Assembly (NCBI GenBank): GCA_003971905.1
Contig: RSEE01000022.1
Span: 372,001 to 436,000 of the forward strand
DNA length: 64,000 bases
Source: Moniliella sp. 'wahieum'
Taxonomy: Eukaryota > Basidiomycota > Moniliellomycetes > Moniliellales > Moniliellaceae
Direction: 5' to 3'
Part shown: positions 56,433 to 64,000 of the stretch, piece by piece
Layout: every line of letters begins with the position of its first letter
Position numbering within the stretch: the stretch's first letter is position 1
Notes under the pieces: model-generated
The model's database searches: none
What the model was told of the DNA's origin: nothing
What the model saw: only the letters and a program-made list of their open reading frames with translations
Program-made: the position numbers and the translations under genes

Positions 56433-58572
56433 ATGCCGCCGACCGCGTCTGACCAGCGCCGCTCGCCGCCGCCGACCCCGCCCGTTCGTCGCTCGGGCGC
56501 TCCCCCGACCACCCGCGCCCCCCGCGTGCTGGCCGACCCCCAGGATGGCTCGCGCATCGAACACCGCGTCGCCGACGTCGCAGCCGTCCCCAGGTGCACG
56601 ACTCTCACCAGGTGTACGGCCCCTTTGCAGCGCGCAGTAATGACGACGTGCTCCAGGTGAAGCGCATTCTTCAGCAGTCTCGCCGCCGCCGGCGTCGCTC
56701 TGTTGACCGGCCCGCTCTTGCCGATTCACCAGCCCCCTTGCTCCCGTCCCCGCCCTTTCCCAACCATTCCTCCGTCGCCAGTCCTCGTCCCAAGATGCGT
56801 GCTGGGTGGGCAACGACGTGCTCAGCTGCTACCCCGTTGCCGGCACTGATGTCGTCCAGGGGGAATGGTCCAAGTTCATCTGGAACTCCAATTATCCTCG
56901 CTTCCAGCAGATTGGCGCCGTTGACATCTACCTCTTTCGTGACGATGGCGATGTATTGCAGACCAGCTGGTCCAGCGTCGACAACAATCTGGGCCGCATT
57001 TCCTTCAGCCCAAACGATCTCTGGTGGCAAAATATGCCCAAAGCCGCTACTATCCAACCTAACCAGAACATCTCATGGCCATTTTACTTTGTCATCACTG
57101 CTTCGGGTCTTGGCACAGAGAGCGGCATGAGCCGTCTTGCCACATGGTCGGCAATCCGTAAGTTGCCCATTTATTTTCTGTACCCTACGCGAGGCATAGC
57201 TGACCTTCATTTTCCCTTCGCAGAGACCGCACTGCCCTCATCAATCGCATCTCAGCGTTCCGCATCCTCGGCTTCGCTTGCGTCTGCCTCTTCCGCCTCG
57301 CTTGCCTCAGCCTCGCTCTCCTCTGCGTCGTTGGCGTCTTTATCTTCCGCTTCGGTGGCTTCCATGTCATCCGGATACTTGTCGTCCCTCTCTGTGGCAT
57401 CCGTATCGGCAGCGTCATCAGCGTCCGTCGCGTCAGCGTCTATCGCCTCTCGCACAGCTACGTTGACGGGGACGGCTCTATCGTCCTACCTCTCTGGCGT
57501 TTCCGCATCGTCTGAGACTGCATCTGTTGTTTCATCGATCAGCGAGTCGATCGAGTCATCCTTGCGCAGTGAGGGCTTCACGGGGACTCAGACTGGGGTA
57601 GCCACGTTAACCACTACCCTCTCTAATGGTCAGATTATTACGGCTAACTGCCAACGCTGAGGCTAACGGGGGAGCACTTAATGGATTGGCGGGATCTAAC
57701 CATCTCCCTGCCTATGCCATTGCTTTGATTTGCGTATTCGGGTCGCTTGCATTGCTTCTCGCTCTGGCTGGCGCCTATCTGGTGTCACGCCGGTGGAGGC
57801 GCAAACATGCCGTGGCCATGGGCGGTGCAGGAGCTGTACAAAACAGTATGCGCTCGACATCGCCCATGCTCGGCGCTGCAAGTGCGCAAGCATGTCTGAC
57901 GAGTCCCGTTCGCCCGTCAGCCTCGGTCCCCTGTCATCCCTGCAGTGGGGCCAGGGGGCGAAGATTCGGCTGGGATAGCAGCCGCTGGTCTTGGGGCAGG
58001 TGCAGCTGCTTCCAGTGCAACAAATGCTGGCGCCGCAGGCGGGGAACCTCACCCCACCTTCTCGGTCGGATGAGGCAAGCAGGATGGCGGATGCGTTCCG
58101 TAACGCGCTCCGTCAACCTTCGTTTGCCGGATCAGAGGATCCAACCAACGCATCCACTTCCCACTTGCTTCCCGCTCTTGCAACCGGGGCAGCAGCAGGT
58201 GCAGGGGCGGGGGCGATGGCCCGCAATGCCAGCAGCGTCAGCGCCAAACGACCTTCGTCCATTGCGACGGGTACATCACCCGCAGTGGGCGGCGACAGTG
58301 TGAATGCACTACCTTCACCGGCACTCCTCTCTGCAAGGCAGGCCTCGGGCGCCGGCTCCCCCATCATACGACATTACGGAGATGGGTCGGAGCACGATGG
58401 TCAATCTGTGGTTGACCATTCTGGGGGAGGATCAGAAGAGATGGGATCAAACCACCCAATAGGCCAGCGCCCTACATTGGCTCAACTCTTACGCCAAGAG
58501 CTGGCACGTGATGGGATGGAGATGCACGATGTCGGCCGTTCAAGGCCGACGTTTAACGAGGATGAAGAATAG
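56433..58572 (+). CDS. Single-pass membrane protein with Ser/Ala-rich stalk; function unknown
   Basis: A globular part (about 56800-57157) reads SCYPVAGTDVVQGEWSKFIW, then DIYLFRDDGDVLQTSW and WPFYFVITASG. It looks like an extracellular beta-sandwich of fungal membrane sensors or Psg1-type proteins, but I cannot name the family. The intron 57158-57223 (GTAAGT, CGCAG) precedes a ~110-residue Ser/Ala stalk (SSASLASASS repeats). A frame change near 57640 leads to a membrane helix (YAIALICVFGSLALLLALAG) and SRRWRRKH, a cytoplasmic-side cluster. The cytoplasmic tail, with frame breaks near 57840-58010, ends PTFNEDEE at 58572. The start at 56433 (MPPTASDQRRS) gives a Pro/Arg-rich leader without a signal peptide; an unseen upstream exon or another frame may supply one. 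The architecture suggests a cell-surface sensor, by inference. Confidence 0.62.
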
Positions 58573-59377
58573 CGGCTCTTTTCCTCCGTGTCCCGGTCCA
58601 AGGGCATCGTTCGCACTTGGTACCACACTCTTTCTTGATTTATCCCCTTCTCGTCGACCACTTTGACACGATACCCCTTCCCCGTCTCTCTCGGTCTTTC
58701 CCCGGCTCTTCCTCTGTAACTGTCCTCAGGGTGTGCGAAGTGTGCCACGTTGTCGGTCAGGGCTTCAGTCAGGTACCAGCTCTGCCTCAGGCATCTCCCC
58801 TTCACGGCTCGTGGTTCTTCCACTTCCCCATTCCCACCCTCCTTCCGGCGACAACCGCCCCCCGCCCCCCTCGCTCCTACCGTGCGCAAGACTGCCTGCT
58901 CCCATCTCCCTTTGCTTTCTTTGCCATTCTCGCCTCCTACCCTCTTCAATCCTTTTTATGCCTCTTCTCTTTTTGTTTGATCATCCCCTTCATGTCCCCC
59001 ACCCCTTGACCTTTCTTCATGCTTCATCCCCCTTGTTATACGATGTCTCCACTGTGTGCCACACGCCGGTGGAGCGTCCTCGCCGTCAGTCCTCTGTGCC
59101 CATTCATCTATTCCATCTCACCGATGTCTTTCGTGTTTCCTAGGGTGGCGCCTATAGCGCATGCAGGATCGTGCTGGCCAATGCAACTTTGGGCGTCCTT
59201 GTTCACCCGCCGAGGCAAAAGGCACCTGCATCAATGGGCCATGATACACTCGGCCAGCCGTTGCATGTAATTTCAGCTCTTCCCCCCAGGTTATAAAGGG
59301 TGTCTGTGAAGGTGCCATTTCCCATCTTCTTGACCCGTACCGTCCGTGGTGGAAACCAACCAGTGAGGTAAGTTCCC
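58573..59377. other. Intergenic spacer between convergent genes
   Basis: This 805-bp C/T-rich stretch contains the 3' ends of the membrane protein (+) and Cns1 (-). Open frames on the plus strand (58617-59143) are low-complexity Pro/Ser without domain content. Confidence 0.55.
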
Positions 59378-60777
59378 TTATACATCGAACATCGCATCCT
59401 GCGGGTTCGCCTTGAAGTGAGCAATCCACTCCTTCTCCGCGCTCGAGCCCTTGGGCACAACAAAGAACGAAAGGCGTCCGTGTTTGAGAACCAAGCCGTC
59501 GCGCTTGCTCTCCACCGCATCGTCCTTGGCAGCCGAGTCAATCGCTTCGCGAAGTGAGCGCTGCAGACCCAACCGCAACGCGCGCCGTGCTTTGTCACTA
59601 CATACACGTTCACCTCCGACACAGTGTAGCCCGTGCCCCATTCCGGGTGGGACGGTCCACCTTGGCCCGGGGGAGGGAGCAAGGCCCCGATCCCATCCCC
59701 AATCGTCGCATCCTCGTCCCAAACGGGCAAGAGCTCGCTCTGCCCCACACCGGGATAGAGCACCAAAACAGGCAATTGCAGAGGCGTTCGGACCATATCC
59801 GGTCCTGCCCAGTCCTGCGGTCGAGACAGCGGCACAGCGTCCAACTGCTTCATTGCTTCAGGGTTAAACGACGGACCGGGCACGTCCCCGTCACCCTGAG
59901 GCACAGGCGGGACAACGATCAGTCCACGTGCGGTCAAGGCACGCAACAGCGCAGCAGACGTCATCTTCGTCCTCCGTTCCCGCTCTTTTTTCTCGGCCTC
60001 TTTCCTCTCGGCGGCCTGAACAAGCTCCAGGGCCTTCTTTCTGAGCTGCAAAGCTCTTTGTTGTTCGGGTTGACCTTCAGGCCTTGGTCGGCAGTGGCGA
60101 GAGCATCACTGCCCTTACCCAGCGCGACCTGGGCCCGTGTTTGCGGTAGTACGCCTTCTCGTTCTTGGAGTCATAGGAAAGAGCAGCGTCAGTGTCAAGA
60201 ATGACTTGACGGAAATTCCTCAACTCCAGGTTGCATGCGGCGCGATTGAGCAAAAGGGACTGTTTGATGGTGCCGTCCGGGGGTTTGGCCTGCAGGCCTT
60301 GAGTGTAAAACGAAGCGGCCTCGCGGAATCGTTTGCCCTTGAAGTACTCATTGCCCTGATCTTTGAAGTTGGAGGCAATCTCCTCGGGCGTACCGGCATG
60401 CGCCAAGTTCTGCAACGCTTCCAATGCCACATCCGACGTTTCCCGCCCGGGATCCGCCGCCTTGTCCTGCTCACTGGGCAAGTCGTGCATGAACAATGGC
60501 ACATTGTCCAGCGACGCCAGCTTGTCTTCTACTGACATCTTGGGCGGAAAGTTGGGATTGGGGTAGTCCTTGCCCCTGCCCAGGCGCGACCTGCGCGGCA
60601 TGTTGGTGCGACGCAAGCAGCTCATCAAAGTTGCGTTGGCCGGTGGTCCGCTCGTCCTTGGCAGGGGCAGGGGCAGGCGCGGGCACGGAAGGCTCAGACA
60701 GCTCCTCAATCTAAGGTGTCTGGGTCAGTGGTGTCCAACGAAGAAGACAGAGGGTAACAAGAACGCACCACAGCCAT
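59378..60777 (-). CDS. CNS1: Cns1/TTC4-like TPR co-chaperone
   Basis: Cns1 is an Hsp90/Hsp70 co-chaperone that is essential in yeast. A tiny first exon MAV (ATG 60777) and the intron 60711-60768 (donor GTGCGT, acceptor CTTAG) lead into IEELSEPSVPAPAPAPAKDE. After a frame change come VPLFMHDLPSEQDKAAD and the TPR array (about 60390-60080): NFKDQGNEYFKGKRFREAAS, LLNRAACNLELRNFRQVI, DSKNEKAYYR. A charged helix (AAERKEAEKKERERRTKM) links to the wheel domain, with DWAGPDMVRTPLQLPVLVLY and WDEDATIGDGIG, and the end FFVVPKGSSAEKEWIAHF up to MFDV at 59378. Frame breaks lie near 60600, 60130, 60050 and 59580. The TPR groove should bind the C-terminal EEVD of Hsp90. Confidence 0.87.
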
Positions 60778-61518
60778 GTCAAAAGACAACCGAGGTGGTG
60801 ATGACTTTCGTTCGTCCACAGCCCGGCGCAACAGAAACAGAAAAATTAAAAAGGGGAGGCCTCCAGGCCCCAAATCAGAAATGTTGAACGTTTGGTGGCC
60901 TACTTCGACCTTCAAGCGATCGGTCACTGATCAAACTAATCGATCACGCTTCAATCATCAAGTTTCAGGTTTTCAAGCCGACCTACCAGTGAGGCCAATA
61001 ATGAGTCGTACCGACGAGTGCATGAGGCCCGAGGGCCTCAGGGGACATGCACTCAGCTTTCCTTATAGCTACCAGCGGTCGATAGCATGGCCGTGTAGAG
61101 TAGAAACCCAGCGTTGGATTATCTAGCTTTACTCAACTAGCAGTCCAGTCTCTGGTGCGAACCACACGATACGGCATCCACCCAGCAGCAGAAAAGGCAA
61201 GCCGAAGAGGTCCGGGGGATGACTATATCATACGTGAATGAAACGAGGCTCGTATGGCAGGGGGATCATCAGAGGCACTGTCGCATATGCATGCAGATCA
61301 AGCGCGCCACCATCGTAGTGTCGCAAAAGGAAACAAATCGGGGTATGATGCGAAGGGAATCACAGGCAGGAAAACGTGATGAGCACAAAGTGAGGGAGGG
61401 GGGGGGGGACGCAGCGGGAAGGGTATCCGCGAACCCACAAAATGTACATGAGATGGCGTTCAGAGAGGAGATGTGCATAAAGCCTGGGAAGGAAAAATAA
61501 GGTAAGTGGTAAACAGGC
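60778..61518. other. Intergenic region, no gene seen
   Basis: This 741-bp stretch lies upstream of Cns1 and downstream of the orphan secreted protein. It has a G run near 61398-61409. No coding content was recognised. Confidence 0.5.
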
Positions 61519-62486
61519 TTACAGGATATACATCCTCATTCTCAGTTCTGTCAGGAGGGCGATGCCAAACTGGACGAGAAGCATGACATGGGTAAAGTAG
61601 TCCCCCATTTGATTGAGCACAGGCGGGTCCCCGGTCCGCACCCGCTCGATCGTAAGCACAGCTACCATACCATCTTGCCAGTGGCCGTGATTGATTGCTT
61701 GGCTGCCCGGATCAAGAAGTCCTGGAACATAGGCGACAGTAGCGTTCCATTCCCAGTTGCGGAAACTCCCGCCAGCAAGGGAAGCATTCACGAGCAAGTC
61801 GCGCCCATGGTTGTACCCGTTCTTGCGAATTTTGTGTTTGTGTACCAAATTGCGCTCGGACGATACAGCCAGGAACCAGGCGCCAGTCGAGGCCAGGGGC
61901 CGTACTGCTTCCACACTGTTTCTAGATTAGCATGGTCCCAAACAAAAAGAGGAAAGATGCGCGTACTACGGAAATGGTTTCCACCAGTGATGCTTTCTCG
62001 GCAAGAGCCGACGAACCTCCCAGCATCCCAGTGGGACACTTGTCGGTACTCAAACCGTTCAGGAGTCATTCCGTGCCCATCACCCACGTCGGCATGCATG
62101 GGCGCGCCAATGTGCAAATTGAAGCATTCAAAGCTATACCCAATCGAGCGGGCATAGTCCCGAAACCCAGCGTCGGACAAGACATAAGGGTCTGATCGCC
62201 CTGACACGATCAGGTTAATGGGCTCCCTCATCCCATTCTCGACGAGAAGGAGCATGCTCCCTCCATAGATCGATGGGTCGGACCAGCCGCCCAAATTGTG
62301 GAGCCCATTGTTGTACGATAATCGGGAAGGGTGATAACGATAAAAGGGGACCGGCACTTGTGGGTCAGTCGAGTTTGTTGCATCAGTGAAGTGTGTGGCA
62401 AGCAGAGACATGGCAGGATAAGCCAGTGCGAGCGGCAGCCAGGCACAGAGAGACAGAAAGCAGCATATGGCCCAAGAGCACGACAT
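61519..62486 (-). CDS. Conserved secreted or membrane protein of unknown function
   Basis: ATG 62486 starts MSCSWAICCFLSLCAWLPLALA, a signal peptide or anchor; an in-frame ATG at 62516 is also possible. The body has YNNGLHNLGGWSDPSIYGGS, MREPINLIVSGRSDPYVL, YARSIGYSFECFNLHIG and CRESITGGNHF. After the 48-bp intron (61922-61969, donor GTAGTA, acceptor TCTAG) come VWKQYGP, TGAWFLAVSSERNLVHKHKI, NGYNHGRDLL and INHGHWQDGMVAVLTIERV. The last part has a hydrophobic helix (YFTHVMLLVQFGIALLTEL). I recall a family with this wording in many basidiomycete genomes, but know no function. Conserved Asp, His and Cys positions (GDGHGM, NHGHWQDG) would suit an enzyme. A frame break near 61890 fits one lost base. 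Confidence 0.75.
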
Positions 62487-63419
62487 GGGTATTGGGAGAG
62501 GAGGTGGCCTGGCCATACGCGCGTCTGCTGGGTCTCTCTCTCTCAGTGCCCAGGTTGAGCTGAGGCAGCACAGAGTCGGTGCGGGCGCCAATGGCGAGGG
62601 TGGTGGAGAAGGCACAGAAAACAAGCCGACGCCCATTCGGAGATGTGGGCGGTGGCACAGGCTACGAGACTGGACCCTGACCGCGAGCGCGCTAGCCCCT
62701 CTCTTGTGCCGACTTGGGAGAACCAATACGCGCCGACTGCCGTAGTTCGCCTTCGCCGCCCGGGTGCTCAATCCCACACTGCGCAGGCACAGCGGCAGTG
62801 CACCTCACCACCTTCTCCCTCCGTGGCGCAACCCCCGGCGCCCACCCAATTTGCCCCACAACCAGCCATCGGCGCAGCAGGGGAGGCACAACAGCCAGCA
62901 TTGACCTAATATACCTACTTCTATGAGCCACAGCAATTCCACGTCTTTGGTCCCACTACCCCCATTACGATTCCTGCCACCACCATCCTCTGAATCCTTG
63001 CCACTGTATAGTCAGCCAATGGCCTGCTAGTCCGATCTACCCCCTTTCCAATATGCCAAGAAAAAGATACCGTATACGAGAGGAAAGGCCGGTTGCCCGT
63101 GTTTTTTAAGTGTTTTAACAAGCGCAATTCAACGGGATCGGCGCGAAACAAAAAGAGCTGATAGATCCACAGACCTCGGCAGTCTCACCACAACAGCAAA
63201 AAGTAGGAGGCTCATCAGGCGAAAACGAGAGAAAGGCTTTGCTACTGGGTGTATGTGTATATGGTCGCTCCGTAGCATCTTGAGCAAGATTGCTAGGGAA
63301 GGGGAAAAAGAGTGAGAGTGGGGAACCATTTCAACCCACCAAGAAGCTCCGTTTAAAGAGCACAGTCCGTTCTCCGCACTTGTGGCAGAAAAGGATGGTA
63401 TATAGAGCTCAGGCTTCAA
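62487..63419. other. Intergenic region, no gene seen
   Basis: This 933-bp stretch is upstream of the orphan gene and downstream of the aldehyde dehydrogenase. No domain-bearing frame was seen. Confidence 0.5.
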
Positions 63420-64000
63420 TCATTTCGTGGCAAGAGCCGCATGTGGGTTCTCAGGGCGGCGAAAGTTCACCGACTTGCGCACCAGGAGGGAGTAGACACG
63501 AAGATCCTTTGCTGTAACGGGTGGGTAACGCATGCTCATCACGGCCTCCACCACCCTACCCGCACTCCAGTGTGAGGGGCAAGCAGCACACTGCGCCGGT
63601 GGGAGAAGAGATCAAACCCAGCTTTGCCATGGTACGACCCATACCCCGAAGGGCCTGTCCCTCCAAATGGCAGCTCGCTGATGGCGAATTGGATCAGCAC
63701 GTCCCCCACAACTGCTGTTCCCGAGCGAGTGGTAGACAAGATTTGGTTGGCGATTTTCTTGTTGCCGAACACATAGAGTGTCAATGGCTGATCACGCGCA
63801 TTGATAAAATCGATGCCAGCCTGCACATTGGGCACTGAAACGACAGGCAATATAGGGCCAAAGAGTTCTGCTTGCATCAGTTCATCATCCTCAGTGACAT
63901 CAGTCACGACTGTGGGCTCAATGAACTTGGCCTCCACATCCGTTTCCCCACCAATAACGACTGTGCCCTTCGTTTGGGACAACACCTTGGCCAAGCGGCT
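63420..64000 (-). CDS. Class-3 aldehyde dehydrogenase, C-terminal part (5' end outside window)
   Basis: The visible part covers the end of the catalytic and oligomerisation domains: EPTVVTDVTEDDELMQAELF, FGPILPVVSV, ARDQPLTLYVFGNKK, GDVLIQFAISELPFGGTGPS and GSYHGKAGFDLFSHRRSVL. This wording (LPFGGxGxSGYGxYHGKxGFxxFSHRR) is typical of fatty-aldehyde/class-3 enzymes such as Hfd1. After a one-base loss near 63565 the frame continues with VVEAVMSMRYPPVTAKDL, the RYPP block usual near the end of this class, and stops at TGA 63420-63422. The catalytic Cys and NAD-binding half lie outside the window. These enzymes oxidise long-chain aldehydes at lipid droplets, ER or mitochondria; localisation here is unknown. 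Confidence 0.88.

Noticed and set aside
55751..56813. Large open frames on both strands upstream of the membrane protein
   Set aside because: Very GC-rich DNA with few chance stops; the translations are Arg/Gly or Pro/Ala low complexity.

Overview
The window is nuclear DNA of a fungus, most likely a basidiomycete and perhaps a smut relative (Ustilaginomycotina). Genes have short GT-AG introns of 48-104 bp. Families include a GH31 alpha-glucosidase, Msh3, Cns1, a Mit1-like SNF2 protein, a TFIIIC-like histidine phosphatase and a chromovirus LTR retrotransposon. Intergenic DNA carries heptameric arrays that recall repeats I remember from smut genomes. The phylum is fairly safe; the subphylum is inference.

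Almost every multi-exon gene is interrupted by one-base frameshifts, while conserved motifs continue in the next frame. Each break I worked through is best explained by one missing base, often in a homopolymer. I read this as long-read assembly error, so gene coordinates below run from start to stop across introns and apparent breaks. The Mch1-like transporter (49892-51580) is the only long gene that reads cleanly.

Layout: 1-821, 3' end of an Ede1-like endocytic scaffold. 1317-4525 (-), secreted alpha-glucosidase. 5937-9520, a recently inserted Ty3/chromovirus-type element with near-identical LTRs, a perfect 5-bp target duplication, gag, integrase and chromodomain, but no protease, reverse transcriptase or RNase H. 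11364-13708 (-), secreted Ser-rich protein. 15284-18903 (-), PHD/chromodomain/SNF2 protein. 20062-21420 (-), bZIP factor. 22039-26150 (+), coiled-coil protein. 26399-29914 (-), Msh3. 30370-31374 (-), histidine phosphatase/TFIIIC tau55-like. 33576-35187 (+), threonine asparaginase. 35883-37584 (+), Impact-domain protein. 37825-40174 (-), copper amine oxidase with a C-terminal SKL. 41269-42496 (+), formaldehyde dehydrogenase. 42834-46724 (-), membrane-anchored GH79. 49892-51580 (-), Mch1-like MFS. A gene-poor stretch to 56432 holds an old solo LTR. 56433-58572 (+), Ser/Ala-rich single-pass membrane protein. 59378-60777 (-), Cns1/TTC4. 61519-62486 (-), conserved secreted or membrane orphan. 63420-64000 (-), C-terminus of a class-3 aldehyde dehydrogenase.

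Genes sit in no operon-like order. A loose metabolic theme is amine and aldehyde oxidation: amine oxidase next to formaldehyde dehydrogenase on divergent strands, plus a fatty-aldehyde-type dehydrogenase at the end. The most unusual features are the intergenic arrays of 7-bp units (a palindromic hexamer plus one base, with different palindromes sometimes in one continuous register) and the retroelement's primer site, which is complementary to its own LTR.
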